NCBI GenBank assembly: GCA_964550935.1
Contig: CAZKBB010000002.1
Coordinates: 33,316 to 97,315, forward strand
From: JBCBSP01 sp964550935
GTDB lineage: Bacteria; Pseudomonadota; Alphaproteobacteria; Caulobacterales; Maricaulaceae
Direction of reading: 5' to 3'
Length of the DNA stretch: 64,000 nt
Shown here piece by piece: positions 15,912-25,202 of this stretch. Position numbers and translations under genes: made by a program. How positions within the stretch are numbered: position 1 is the first letter of the stretch; each line of letters starts with the position of its first letter. Under the pieces are notes generated by a model. It was given only the letters and a program-made list of their open reading frames with translations, was not told where the DNA came from and made no database searches.

Positions 15912-16604
15912 ATGCGCGCGCTCATCGTCGAAGACGACCCCGATCTCAGCCGGCAGCTGTCCACGGCTTTGTCCGACGCCGGCTACGCCGTCGACACGGC
16001 CCAGGACGGCGAGGACGGCTGGTTTTTCGGCGACACCGAGCCCTACGACGTGGTGGTGCTGGATCTCGGCCTGCCCAAGCTCGACGGCGTGACCGTGCTG
16101 GAGCGCTGGCGCGAGGCCGGGCGGGACTTTCCGGTCCTCATCCTGACCGCTCGCGATCGCTGGAGCGAAAAGGTCGCGGGCTTCGACGCCGGCGCTGACG
16201 ACTACCTGACCAAGCCCTTCCACACCGAAGAATTGCTGGCGCGCCTTCGCGCGCTGACCCGGCGCGCCGCCGGGCACGCCACCTCGATGCTACGGTCCGG
16301 ATCGCTCTCGCTCGACACCCGGGGCGCGCGGGTCTTCGTCGACGATGCGCTGGTCAAGCTGACCTCGCACGAGTTTCGAATGCTCAGCTATCTGATGCAC
16401 CATCGCGATCGGGTGATCTCGCGCACCGAGCTAGTCGAGCACATTTACGATCAGGACTTCGATCGCGACTCCAATACGATCGAGGTGTTCGTGGGACGGC
16501 TTCGCAAGAAGGTGGGCCCTGAGCGCATCGAGACCGTACGCGGCCTTGGCTATCGCCTCGTTGATCCCGATGCGGAAAGCGCGCCCGGCGCGAAGGCCGG
16601 GTGA
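15912..16604 (+). CDS. OmpR/PhoP-family response regulator (FeuP-like)
   Basis: A 230-residue regulator. Receiver acidic residues are at 8-9 (VEDD), the phosphoacceptor is D51 in VVVLDLGLPK and the conserved lysine K101 in DYLTKPF. The C-terminal winged helix shows VKLTSHEFRMLSYLMH and TIEVFVGRLRKKVG with ETVRGLGYRLV. GGAGGAGAG at 15900-15908 supports ATG 15912. It overlaps the kinase start by four bases, making one operon. The order PepSY, regulator, kinase, upstream of a cyc/ccm cluster, resembles rhizobial feuNPQ. Confidence 0.88.
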   Translation: MRALIVEDDPDLSRQLSTALSDAGYAVDTAQDGEDGWFFGDTEPYDVVVLDLGLPKLDGVTVLERWREAGRDFPVLILTARDRWSEKVAGFDAGADDYLTKPFHTEELLARLRALTRRAAGHATSMLRSGSLSLDTRGARVFVDDALVKLTSHEFRMLSYLMHHRDRVISRTELVEHIYDQDFDRDSNTIEVFVGRLRKKVGPERIETVRGLGYRLVDPDAESAPGAKAG

Positions 16605-18019
16605 CGGGCGGCGAGCCGGGAACGCGCCTTGAACGCGGCGGGTCGCTGGTCCAGCGTCTCGCGCTCACCGCGACCGTGTGGGCGGCGGCGCTGCTTCTCG
16701 TCGGCGCACTCGCCCTTACCGGGCTGTTCCGGCAGACCGTCCTGTCCGACCTCGATGACCGCCTGGACGGTGTTGCGGAGTATCTCCTGTTCGCCGCCGA
16801 GACCGGCGAGGGCGGCGCGATCACTGTGCCGCGCCCGCCTTCCAACCCCCTCTACCAACAGGTTTTCTCCGGGCGCTATTGGCAGATCTCAACGGCAGAC
16901 GAAGACGCCGAGCCGCTTGCGGCCTCGCGCTCGCTCTGGGATGAGGGGCTCGCCTTGCCGGAGGCGCTCGCCGAACGCGCCCTCGCCGAGCCGGGAGAGC
17001 CGGTCTCCGGCGACGCGACGGGGCCGGACGGCGAACCTGTCCGGCTCACCGTCCGCGCCGTTCAGCTGGCGGAGCGCGCCGAGCCGGTCCTGATCGCAGC
17101 CGGTGAGGATCGTCGTCCAGCCGATCGGCGCGTGCGCCGTTTCGCATTTCTGGCCGCCGCCATCTTCGCGGTCTTCGCCGCCGCGCTCGCAGCGGGCGTC
17201 GTGGTGCTGGTGCGGATCGGCCTGGCGCCGGTCTTTCGCATGCGCCGCTCGGTGGCCGACGTGCGCGACGGCGCCGCCGAGCGGCTCACCGGGCCTTTGC
17301 CCGACGAACTTTATCCGTTGGGCCGCGAGCTCAACGCCTTGATGGATCACTCCGCGGAGGTCGTCGAGCGCGCGCGCACCCATGTCGGCAACCTGGCTCA
17401 CGCGCTGCGCACCCCGATCACGGTGTTGTCGAACGAGGCGCGCAGCGAGGACGGCGCGTTCGCCGACCTGGTCTCGCGCCAGTCAGAGGCCATGTCCGCG
17501 CAGGTGGAGCATCACCTCACCCGCGCCCGGGCTGCGGCGCGCGCACGCGCGTTCGGGGCGCGCGCAGACGTCGCCCAGGCCATCGAGGATCTGTCGCGCA
17601 CGTTGTCGCGCATCCACGCTGAGCGGGGACTTGAGATCGGCGGCGACGTCGCGCCGGGCCTGGTGTTTCGCGGCGAGCGCCAGGATCTTGAAGACCTCGC
17701 CGGCAATCTCATGGACAATGCGTGCAAGTGGGCGCGCTCGAAAGTCCGCGTCCGCGCTGCGGCGTCGGGCGAGGGGCGCCTCGCGCTCTCGATCGAGGAC
17801 GACGGTCCGGGCCTCTCCGAGACTGAGTGCGCGAGGGCCCTGGCGCGCGGGGAGCGGCTGGACGAACGAACGCCCGGCGCCGGGCTGGGCCTGGCCATCG
17901 TCGACGACCTCGCCCGCGCCTATGACGGCGCTCTGTCGCTCGACCGTTCCGAGCTCGGCGGCCTGAAGGCCGAACTAAACCTGCCAGCGGCGCGACCGGG
18001 CGCTGCAACGCAGCGTTAA
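16601..18019 (+). CDS. sensor histidine kinase (FeuQ/PhoQ-like)
   Basis: A 472-residue inner-membrane kinase starting at the GTG that overlaps the regulator stop. Membrane segments lie at about residues 20-42 and 182-205 with a periplasmic sensor between them (43-181, containing a RYWQIS motif near 92). The phosphoacceptor is H267 in NLAHALRTPITVL; the ATPase domain has NLMDNACKWA, EDDGPGLS and GAGLGLAIVDDLA. It would phosphorylate the regulator encoded just upstream; the periplasmic PepSY protein may be its modulator. The signal is unknown; the FeuQ family responds to osmotic or envelope conditions. Confidence 0.87.
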   Translation: MTGGEPGTRLERGGSLVQRLALTATVWAAALLLVGALALTGLFRQTVLSDLDDRLDGVAEYLLFAAETGEGGAITVPRPPSNPLYQQVFSGRYWQISTADEDAEPLAASRSLWDEGLALPEALAERALAEPGEPVSGDATGPDGEPVRLTVRAVQLAERAEPVLIAAGEDRRPADRRVRRFAFLAAAIFAVFAAALAAGVVVLVRIGLAPVFRMRRSVADVRDGAAERLTGPLPDELYPLGRELNALMDHSAEVVERARTHVGNLAHALRTPITVLSNEARSEDGAFADLVSRQSEAMSAQVEHHLTRARAAARARAFGARADVAQAIEDLSRTLSRIHAERGLEIGGDVAPGLVFRGERQDLEDLAGNLMDNACKWARSKVRVRAAASGEGRLALSIEDDGPGLSETECARALARGERLDERTPGAGLGLAIVDDLARAYDGALSLDRSELGGLKAELNLPAARPGAATQR

Positions 18020-18066
18020 CGGCGATCCACGATAATGAGGTGTGGTTTTCTGCGCCGTGCGGTGAG

Positions 18067-19407
18067 ATGTCGAGCCTTAGCCCGGACAAGATCGAGAAGC
18101 TCAGAGCCTTGCTCGGCGCTTTGCCGCGCGGGTTGGAGCATCGCCTTGTCGGCGCGGCGGAGTTGTCCGACCCGTCGCTTGCGCGGCTGTTGCGATATTG
18201 CACGAACGATCCCGAGACGGCGGCGCGTGAGCATTTCTTCGCGCCGCTGGCGCCGCTCAGCCAGGACCCCGCGTTTGTGCGCCCGTCTTTGTCGTGCGCC
18301 CCGCCGGCGGTCCTGGAGAGCGTGTGGCGCTGGATCGCCGACGAGCTGGCGCCCGAAGCGGCCGAGGCGGCGCGCGAGGCGGTCGGCGATCTGGACGATG
18401 CGCCCGATGAGGCCGGGCTTGACGAACACCGCCGCGTAACGGCCGAGGCGGTCCTCAAAGCGCTCGACGCGCTTGAAGACGACCCGCGTGCGCTAAAACG
18501 GGTGCGGCGCATGCTCGGCGTCTCCGATCTGGCGCAGGTCGGTCACGTCGCGGTGCTGTTGCGCATCGCGCCGGTGCTTCGCGAAGCCCTCGACGGCGTT
18601 GACGAGACGTTGGACGAGCTTGACGAGGACCTCGCCTCGGATTTGCGCGACCGGTACGAGGCTGCGGTTGAAGCCGATCCGGATGCGGGCGGCTGGTTTC
18701 TCTACATGGTGATGGCGCGGCTCACCAAGCCGTGGCGGATCTTGCGCGTGTTCGAGCGCATCGCCGGGCGCGGCGACGACTTCCTGGTCTCACGCACCGA
18801 GATGACCGGCATCGGCGACGCGCTCCTGCTCGACGCCGAACATCATCTCGCGCGCATTTCCAGCGCGCCGCGTTCCCTGCCCGAGGCCGAGGACGCAGCC
18901 TATGCGCTGTCGCAATTCTCGGCCGTAACCGTCGGCATGACGCGCGAGATCGGTATTCGCAAGGACGGTCCGTGGGGCCAACGTCTGTTGAAGCTGCGCA
19001 ACGCCGCGGCCAGTCAGATGCAGGCGATCCACGCCGAGGCCGAACGCGCCGCCGACCGCGTTCTTCCCGATCCACGGCGTATCGGAAGCCGCCGCGCCAC
19101 GCCCTATCCAGGCTCGGAGTCGCCTGATTTTCTGAAGTTCGAGGCGCTTTGCCGATTCTTGCACCTGACGCGCTCGGACGCCTCGCGCGCCGCGGTCGGC
19201 GGCTCGCACCAAAAAGTCTCCGATGCGTTGAAGGACCGTCTCGATACGCTCGGCCACGCCCTGATCGCGCAGTTGCGCGGCGGCTCCAGCGATCGCGAGC
19301 CGCTCGAAACGATCCTTGCTGACGTCGCGAGGCTGCTTGAAGCCTTCGACGAGGCTGAGACCGCCAGCGTCCTGGTGCGCCGCGGCGCCGCAGCCCGCGC
19401 GGCGTAA
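18067..19407 (+). CDS. uncharacterised 446-residue protein
   Basis: I do not recognise this family. The protein is soluble by appearance and almost all helical, with many acidic residues, LDELDEDL-like stretches near residues 180-190 and a GWFLYMVMARLTKPWRILRVFERIAG segment near 205-230. No catalytic motif, signal peptide or membrane segment is visible. The frame opens at a GTG at 18040, but ATG 18067 directly after GGTGAG seems the better start. It stands alone between the FeuPQ-like pair and the methyltransferase gene, with 47 bases before and 41 after. Its codon use matches the neighbours, so it looks native. Confidence 0.75.
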   Translation: MSSLSPDKIEKLRALLGALPRGLEHRLVGAAELSDPSLARLLRYCTNDPETAAREHFFAPLAPLSQDPAFVRPSLSCAPPAVLESVWRWIADELAPEAAEAAREAVGDLDDAPDEAGLDEHRRVTAEAVLKALDALEDDPRALKRVRRMLGVSDLAQVGHVAVLLRIAPVLREALDGVDETLDELDEDLASDLRDRYEAAVEADPDAGGWFLYMVMARLTKPWRILRVFERIAGRGDDFLVSRTEMTGIGDALLLDAEHHLARISSAPRSLPEAEDAAYALSQFSAVTVGMTREIGIRKDGPWGQRLLKLRNAAASQMQAIHAEAERAADRVLPDPRRIGSRRATPYPGSESPDFLKFEALCRFLHLTRSDASRAAVGGSHQKVSDALKDRLDTLGHALIAQLRGGSSDREPLETILADVARLLEAFDEAETASVLVRRGAAARAA

Positions 19408-19448
19408 TTTCCTTTAATCGCGAGACGCCGCAGCCTATTTAAGCGGTC

Positions 19449-20102
19449 ATGGACGCCGCTGAAAATACGCTCGCCGCGCTGGAGCGCCGCGACCGCGCGG
19501 GAGCGCGCCTGCATTCGACGAGCGCTGCGCGCAACAGGGCGGTCATCGCCGAGCTGCTGGCCGCGCGCTTGCCGGAGGGCGCGCGCGTGTTGGAGATCGC
19601 GTGCGGCTCCGGCGAGCATGCGCTCGCCGCCGTTTCGGTCCGCCCTGACCTGAGCTGGACCCCATCCGACATCGACGCCGACGCGCGCGCGAGCGTGGAT
19701 GACTGGGCGCGCGAGGCGCCCGGGCGCGTCTCATCGGCGCTTGCGCTCGATGTGGCGGCGCCGGGCTGGTCGACTAAAGCGCCGGATGTGGATGCGGTAT
19801 TTTGCGCCAACATGATCCACATCGCGCCCTGGTCGGCCTGCGAGGGACTGTTCGACGGCGCGGCCGATCGCCTGGCCGAAGGTGGGCTCCTAATCCTCTA
19901 CGGACCCTTCCTGGAAGGCGAAGCGACCGCGCCGTCCAATCTCGATTTCGACCGCAGCCTGAAGGCGCGCGACTCGCGATGGGGCGTGCGCGCGCTCGCC
20001 GATGTGGACGCCTGCGCGGCCCGGCATGGCTTTGAGCGCCGCGAGCGGGTCGAAACGCCGGCGAACAACCGGCTCATCGTTTATCGGCGGGTGGGCGCAT
20101 GA
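19449..20102 (+). CDS. DUF938 SAM-dependent methyltransferase
   Basis: A 217-residue class I methyltransferase of the DUF938 group. The SAM-binding motif is VLEIACGSGEHA (about 46-57), followed by WTPSDIDADA (acidic residue for the ribose) and the family signature FCANMIHIAPWSA and GLLILYGPF. The substrate of DUF938 enzymes is not known. The stop overlaps the ccmI start (ATGA, 20099-20102), so it is probably translated with the cytochrome c maturation genes, though I know of no functional link. Confidence 0.88.
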   Translation: MDAAENTLAALERRDRAGARLHSTSAARNRAVIAELLAARLPEGARVLEIACGSGEHALAAVSVRPDLSWTPSDIDADARASVDDWAREAPGRVSSALALDVAAPGWSTKAPDVDAVFCANMIHIAPWSACEGLFDGAADRLAEGGLLILYGPFLEGEATAPSNLDFDRSLKARDSRWGVRALADVDACAARHGFERRERVETPANNRLIVYRRVGA

Positions 20103-21085
20103 GCAGCATCGTCTTCGCCGTTCTCACAGGGCTAATGGCGGTGGCCGCGGCGGTCTACGTGGCGCGCCCGATCATGCGCGGGGCGAGCGCGCCCCGGGCG
20201 CGGATGATCGGTCCTCTGCTGGCGATCGCGATCGGCGCCGTCGCGTTCGCCATTTACGCGGTGAACGGCGAGCCCTCTGTGGAGGGCCGCCCCTACGCCG
20301 CGGTCGCTGATCGCGTGATGCAGGCCGATCCGCGCACGCTGAGCGTGCCGGAGCAGGAGCTCCGTTTGCGCGAGATGATCCGCCGCGATCCCGATGACGC
20401 CGACGCTATGGTTCGCCTGGGCGCGCTGCTTTCCGCCGCTGACCGCCACCTTGAGGCGGTCGCGACGCTTGAGCGCGCCGTGCGCCTGGAACCGACGCCG
20501 CAGGCGCTCTCCGCGCTCGGCCAAGGCCTGGTCATGCTCAATGAGGGTGAGATCACCGCTGAGGCCCGCCGCGCATTCGAAGCCGCCCACGAGCAAGCGC
20601 CCGGGCTGGCTCCGCCGGCCTTTTTTCTCGCCCAAGCCGCTTACGACGCCGGCGATCGCGACGCGGCGTTCCGCCGTTGGGCCGATCTTCTCTCTCGGCT
20701 CGACGCTGAAGACCCTTATCGCCGGGTGGTTGCGACGCGCGCGGCCGATCTTCTCTCGCGTCCTGTCGCCGGACCGATCGCTGTTGAGGGCGAGGGCGCG
20801 GCGGGCGAGGCGCCGAGCGCGCCGTTCGCCGATATGACCGAAGCCGAGGCCGAGGCGATGATTCAGGGTATGATGAACCGGCTGGAGACGCGTCTCGAGG
20901 CGAACCCGGACGATGTTCCCGGCTGGCTGACGCTGGCGCGTGCGCGCTCGCTGTCCGGTGATCGCCAAGCGGCCGAAGCCGCCGTCGCGCGCGCCGCGGC
21001 GCAAGCGGATGGAGACGGCGAACGCGCCGTGCTTTCAGCCCTGGCGCGGGCGCTTGAGATCGAACTTGAGGAGACCGAGGCGTGA
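20099..21085 (+). CDS. ccmI: cytochrome c maturation protein CcmI (CycH)
   Basis: A 328-residue inner-membrane apocytochrome c chaperone. Two membrane segments are at about 3-22 and 38-58, separated by a short cytoplasmic loop rich in Arg. The periplasmic part carries tetratricopeptide-like repeats (DPDDADAMVRLGALLSAA near 96, then ALSALGQGLVMLNEG) and ends in a second TPR region, NPDDVPGWLTLARAR. CcmI delivers apocytochrome to the CcmF-CcmH haem lyase. It is first in the ccmI-ccmE-ccmF-ccmH order of the rhizobial cycHJKL operon; all junctions overlap by four bases. Confidence 0.9.
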   Translation: MSSIVFAVLTGLMAVAAAVYVARPIMRGASAPRARMIGPLLAIAIGAVAFAIYAVNGEPSVEGRPYAAVADRVMQADPRTLSVPEQELRLREMIRRDPDDADAMVRLGALLSAADRHLEAVATLERAVRLEPTPQALSALGQGLVMLNEGEITAEARRAFEAAHEQAPGLAPPAFFLAQAAYDAGDRDAAFRRWADLLSRLDAEDPYRRVVATRAADLLSRPVAGPIAVEGEGAAGEAPSAPFADMTEAEAEAMIQGMMNRLETRLEANPDDVPGWLTLARARSLSGDRQAAEAAVARAAAQADGDGERAVLSALARALEIELEETEA

Positions 21086-21522
21086 GAAAAGCCAGACGCA
21101 GGCTCTGGATCGTCGCCGCCGCGGCGAGCGTGCTGGCCGTGGCCGGCGGGCTCGCGGCGACCGCGCTGCGCGACGCCATGGTGTTCTTCTATTCCCCGGC
21201 CGAAGTCGCCGAAGCCCCCCCGGCTCCGGGCGAGCGGGTGCGCGTCGGCGGGCTGGTCGTGGAAGGCTCCGTCGAGCGCCCGAGCGAGGGCGGAGCACGC
21301 TTCAGCGTCACCGATGGGGCGGCCGAGATCCACATCGCCTACACCGGCTCGTTGCCTGATCTGTTCCGCGAAGGCCAGGGCATCGTCGCGCAGGGCGCGT
21401 TCGACGAGGCCGGCCTGTTCCAGGCCAGCACCGTCCTGGCCAAGCACGATGAAAGCTACATGCCGCCGGAAGTCGCCGACGCTCTGCGTGAGCAAGGCGT
21501 CTGGCGCGAGGAGACCTCATGA
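21082..21522 (+). CDS. ccmE: cytochrome c maturation haem chaperone CcmE (CycJ)
   Basis: A 146-residue periplasmic haem chaperone anchored by an N-terminal helix (about 8-28). The covalent haem ligand H122 and the following tyrosine Y126 are in the invariant AKHDESYMPPE motif. The beta-barrel core includes RVGGLVVEGSV and FSVTDGAAEIHIAYTG. CcmE accepts haem from CcmC and passes it to CcmF. The start is GTG 21082, which overlaps the ccmI stop. Confidence 0.95.
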   Translation: MRKARRRLWIVAAAASVLAVAGGLAATALRDAMVFFYSPAEVAEAPPAPGERVRVGGLVVEGSVERPSEGGARFSVTDGAAEIHIAYTGSLPDLFREGQGIVAQGAFDEAGLFQASTVLAKHDESYMPPEVADALREQGVWREETS

Positions 21523-23483
21523 TCGCCGAGATCGGACGCTTCCTGATCGCCCTGGCGCTCGCCGCCTCCATCGCCCAGACCGTGCTTGCCTTCCTTGGCG
21601 CCAATCGCGGCGGGGCCGAGGCGATGTCGCGCGCAGGCCGATCCGCCGCAGAGGTCGCCGTGGCGGCGTCCGGCGCGGCGATGATCCTGCTCATCGCCGC
21701 CTTCATCCAGTCGGACTTCTCCATCGCCTACATTGCGGCGAACTCGCACGCCGACAAGCCGCTCGCCTACAAGATCGCCGGCGCCTGGGGCGGCCACGAA
21801 GGCTCGATGCTGCTATGGTGTTTGATGCTGGCGCTGTTCGGGCTCGGCCTGGCGCGCATCGGTCCGCAGGCGCCGGCGCTGCGCCTGCGCTCGGTCAGCT
21901 TCCAGGGGCTGCTTCAGACGTTGTTTTTCGCGTTCCTGGCCCTCGCCTCGAACCCGTTCGAGCGCGCAATCCCCGCGCCGCTCCAAGGCTCCGAGCTCAA
22001 CCCGATCCTTCAGGATCCCGCGCTGGTGATCCATCCCCCGCTTCTTTACGTGGGCTATGTCGGGCTGTCGGCCTCGTTCGCGATCGCCGCGGCGGGGCTG
22101 TGGCAGAAGTCCGGCGGAGCGGAGCTGGCGCGCGCGCTGAGGCCCTGGGCGCTGGCGGCGTGGACGAGCCTGACCGCCGGCATCGCGCTCGGCGCATGGT
22201 GGGCCTATTACGAGCTTGGCTGGGGCGGCTGGTGGTTCTGGGACCCGGTCGAAAACGCCAGCTTCATGCCCTGGCTGCTCGGCGCGGCGCTGATCCATTC
22301 CGCCATCGCAACTGAAAAGCGCGGCGCGTTTCCAGGCTGGACGGTCTTCCTCGCGCTTCTGGCTTACATCCTGTCGATCCTGGGAGCCTTCCTGGTGCGC
22401 TCGGGCGTTCTGACGTCCGTTCACGCCTTCGCGCTTGATCCTGAACGCGGGGTCTGGATCCTGGGCATGCTGGCGATCTCGGCGGTGGCGGGGTTCGTCT
22501 TGTTCGGACTGCGCGCGGGATCGCTCGGCGAAGGCGACGGCTTCGAGCCGACCAGCCGGGAGGCCTTCATCGGCGCGAACAATCTCCTGCTCGCCGCCGC
22601 GGCCGGCGTGGTGCTGGTGGGCACGCTCTATCCGCTCCTCCTCGACGTGACCGGCGGCGCAGCGGTCTCTGTCGGTCCGCCTTATTTCAACGCGGCGGCG
22701 ACGCCGCTGATGGTCGCCGCGCTCGCGCTCATGCCGCTTGCGCCCTTCCTGCCGTGGGCCAATGGCGGCGCGAAGCCGGGCCTGAAGCAGATGCGTCCGG
22801 CGTTGATGCTCCTGCCGGTCGCGCTCGTCGGCGGCGTATTCATCTGGTTCGGCGCCTCGACGCTCGCCATAGTCGGCGGCGCGCTCGGGGTTTGGGCGAT
22901 CGCCGGGGCGATCAGCGACGCCTCGCGCTCCTTGCCGGCGGCGAAGGCGCATGCGGTGCGCGCGGCGAGCGCCGGGCGCGCGATCGCACACGCCGGGGTC
23001 GGCTTCATCGCGCTCGGTGCGGCGGCGGACGCCTCGCGCCCGCCCGAGCAGTCCGCCTCCATGGGGCCAGGCGAGACGATCTCGATCGCGGGACGCGAGC
23101 TCACGCTGCAATCGATCCGACGCGCGGACGGTCCGAACTACCTGGCCGACCGGGCCACTTTGACCGTTCAGGGCGCCTCCTCCGGCACGATCGCGCCGGA
23201 GCGGCGATATTATCCCGGCGCGGATCAGCACACCCGCGAGGTGGCGCTGAAGTCTCGCCCGTCCGGCGATCTTTACGTCTCCATCGGCGAACCGCGCCCG
23301 CGCCCTGACGGCACGATGGGCTACGAGATCCGCGCCGCGTTTCATCCGCTGATCTGGGCGCTGGGGCTCGGGGCGACGATGATCGTCGTCGGGGGCTGTC
23401 TGGCGCTTGGCGGGCGGCTCGCCGCAGGGCGCACGCTGCGCCGGCGCGAGCCCCTGCCGGGCGAGGCGGAGCCGGCCGAATGA
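21519..23483 (+). CDS. ccmF: cytochrome c haem lyase subunit CcmF (CycK)
   Basis: A 654-residue polytopic membrane protein with roughly 14-15 hydrophobic segments. The tryptophan-rich haem-handling loop is GWGGWWFWDPVENASFMPW (about 230-248), and KIAGAWGGHEGSMLLW is the first conserved periplasmic histidine region. The C-terminal periplasmic domain contains LTLQSIRRADGPNYLADRA. CcmF with CcmH and CcmI attaches haem to apocytochromes. ATG 21519 overlaps the ccmE stop; the stop overlaps ccmH. Confidence 0.95.
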   Translation: MIAEIGRFLIALALAASIAQTVLAFLGANRGGAEAMSRAGRSAAEVAVAASGAAMILLIAAFIQSDFSIAYIAANSHADKPLAYKIAGAWGGHEGSMLLWCLMLALFGLGLARIGPQAPALRLRSVSFQGLLQTLFFAFLALASNPFERAIPAPLQGSELNPILQDPALVIHPPLLYVGYVGLSASFAIAAAGLWQKSGGAELARALRPWALAAWTSLTAGIALGAWWAYYELGWGGWWFWDPVENASFMPWLLGAALIHSAIATEKRGAFPGWTVFLALLAYILSILGAFLVRSGVLTSVHAFALDPERGVWILGMLAISAVAGFVLFGLRAGSLGEGDGFEPTSREAFIGANNLLLAAAAGVVLVGTLYPLLLDVTGGAAVSVGPPYFNAAATPLMVAALALMPLAPFLPWANGGAKPGLKQMRPALMLLPVALVGGVFIWFGASTLAIVGGALGVWAIAGAISDASRSLPAAKAHAVRAASAGRAIAHAGVGFIALGAAADASRPPEQSASMGPGETISIAGRELTLQSIRRADGPNYLADRATLTVQGASSGTIAPERRYYPGADQHTREVALKSRPSGDLYVSIGEPRPRPDGTMGYEIRAAFHPLIWALGLGATMIVVGGCLALGGRLAAGRTLRRREPLPGEAEPAE

Positions 23484-23926
23484 GGCGCCTCTTCGCCGGT
23501 CTTTCCGCGGCGCTCCTGTGCGCGCTGACGCTCGCGGGCACGGCGTCGGCTCAAAACGAGGCCGACGGCCCGCCGCTCGACCGCGTCGAGGAAGCGCGCG
23601 CGCAGACCTTGATGAACGAGGTGNNNNNNNNNNGCGCATGATGGAACAGACGAAAATCTACGAGGCGCTGCATGGTGTGCGCGGGCGAGTCCATCCTGGA
23701 CTCCAACGCCCCCATGGCGCGCGACATGCGCGTTTATGTGCGTGAGCGCGTCGCCGACGGCGCCTCGGACGAACAGGTGCGCGACGCGCTGGTGGAGCGG
23801 TTCGGCCACGAAGTGCTCTTGCGCCCGCGCCTGGACGCGCGCACCGCGCCCTTGTGGATCGCGCCGGCGATCTTCCTCGTGCTCGGCGGTGCGCTGCTGT
23901 TCACGACAATGCGCAAGAAGGCGTGA
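23480..23926 (+). CDS. ccmH: cytochrome c maturation protein CcmH (CycL), broken by an assembly gap
   Basis: Start ATG 23480 (ATGA overlap with ccmF) gives a signal peptide ending TASA-Q and then EEARAQTLMNEV. After ten N and 32 unexplained bases the protein resumes as RCMVCAGESILDSNAPMA, carrying the thiol-redox RCxxC motif, then RVYVRERVADGASD and a membrane anchor near the end. Removing 23624-23665 would join MNEV directly to RCMVC, exactly as in intact CcmH of about 135 residues. As written, the frame contains a TGA at 23639-23641. An assembly fault is far more likely than a real mutation because the flanking frame and motifs are intact. CcmH reduces apocytochrome thiols for haem attachment. 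Confidence 0.88.
23624..23633. other. assembly gap of 10 N inside ccmH
   Basis: Ten undetermined bases mark a join between contigs. The 32 bases after it (23634-23665) do not fit CcmH and may be a misplaced contig end; ccmH sequence resumes at CGCTGC (23666). The true size of the gap is unknown. Confidence 0.95.
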
Positions 23927-23996
23927 TCGCGACGGCGTTGTCAGGCGGGTGTCGCGCACGCATGTAACGCGGTGACGCTGAAGCCGGAGGCCGCCC

Positions 23997-25202
23997 ATGG
24001 TCAAATCACAGAAAGTCACCTTTGAAGGCGCGCTCGGCGAGACGCTGGCCGCGCGCCTTGAGACCCCGGTCGGGCCGCCGCGCGCCTACGCGCTGTTCGC
24101 TCATTGCTTTAGTTGTTCCAAGGACGTCCACGCTGCCGGGCGCATCTCTCGCGGGCTGGCTGAAAAGGGCATTGCGGTCCTGCGCTTCGACTTCACCGGG
24201 CTCGGCCAGTCCGAGGGCGATTTCGCCAACACGAACTTCAGCTCCAACGTCGAAGACCTGATCAAGGCCGCGGAGTTCCTGCGCGACGCCTTCGAGGCGC
24301 CGAGCCTGCTCGTCGGCCACTCGCTCGGCGGAGCGGCCGTGATCGCCGCAGCCCGGCGCATCGAGGGCGTCAAGGCGGTGGCCACGCTCGGCGCCCCGGC
24401 CGACGCCGAGCATGTGAAGCAGAACTTCATCGAGCACGTGGACGCGATCGAGGAGACCGGCGAGGCGGAGGTCTCGCTCGGCGGGCGGGCCTTCCGGATC
24501 CGCAAGCAGTTCCTTGAGGACATCGAAGGCCGCGCGCTCGACGACGAGGTGGGCGCGCTCAAGGCCGCGCTTCTGATCGCCCATGCGCCTCTGGACGAAG
24601 TTGTGGGCGTGGACAACGCCACGCGCCTGTTCGTGGCCGCCAAGCACCCCAAGAGCTTCCTGTCGCTCGACGACGCCGATCATCTCATCTCCGATCCTGA
24701 CCAGGCCCTGTCCGCGGCGCGGGTCATTGCGGCCTGGGCTGAGCGCTACGCCGCGCCCGACCCGCTGCCCGATCCGCCCCGCGCGCTGAAGGAAAGCGCA
24801 AGCGCGGTGGTTCAGGAGACCGGGCTCGGCGGCTTCCACGGCTGGGCGGTGACCGGCGGCGGTCACAGCTTCACCGTCGATGAGCCGGGAGACGTCGGCG
24901 GGCTCGACGGCGGCGCCTCGCCTTATCAGATCCTCTCCGCAGCGCTCGGCGCGTGCACGATCATGACGCTTCGCATGTACGCCCGTCGCAAGGGGTGGGA
25001 CTGGGGCCGCATCACCACCGAGGTTCGCCATCAGAAGGCCGACGGCCGCGACCGCTTCGACCGGGTCGTGAAGGTCGAGGGCGAGTTGACGAACGATCAG
25101 GCCGACAAACTCGTGGAGATCGCCGGCAAGTGCCCGGTGCACCGCACCCTGGAGCGCGGCTCCGACATCGACACGCGCGCCGAGGTCGAGACCAAAGCCT
25201 GA
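23997..25202 (+). CDS. alpha/beta hydrolase-OsmC fusion protein
   Basis: A 401-residue two-domain protein. Residues 1-260 are an alpha/beta hydrolase with nucleophile S109 in VGHSLGG, an acid loop near LIAHAPLDEVV and the catalytic histidine in DDADHLIS. Residues 270-401 are an OsmC/Ohr-type domain with redox cysteines in LGACTIMTLRMYA and GKCPVHRTL, expected to reduce organic peroxides. This fusion architecture occurs in many proteobacteria; the hydrolase substrate is unknown. It stands alone between ccmH and degP, with 70 bases before it. A GGAGG at 23984-23988 fits ATG 23997. Confidence 0.92.
   Translation: MVKSQKVTFEGALGETLAARLETPVGPPRAYALFAHCFSCSKDVHAAGRISRGLAEKGIAVLRFDFTGLGQSEGDFANTNFSSNVEDLIKAAEFLRDAFEAPSLLVGHSLGGAAVIAAARRIEGVKAVATLGAPADAEHVKQNFIEHVDAIEETGEAEVSLGGRAFRIRKQFLEDIEGRALDDEVGALKAALLIAHAPLDEVVGVDNATRLFVAAKHPKSFLSLDDADHLISDPDQALSAARVIAAWAERYAAPDPLPDPPRALKESASAVVQETGLGGFHGWAVTGGGHSFTVDEPGDVGGLDGGASPYQILSAALGACTIMTLRMYARRKGWDWGRITTEVRHQKADGRDRFDRVVKVEGELTNDQADKLVEIAGKCPVHRTLERGSDIDTRAEVETKA

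Noticed and set aside
21813..23639. 608-codon minus-strand frame opposite ccmF
   Set aside because: Runs antisense to ccmF, includes the N gap and encodes an Arg/Gln-rich sequence with no family features.
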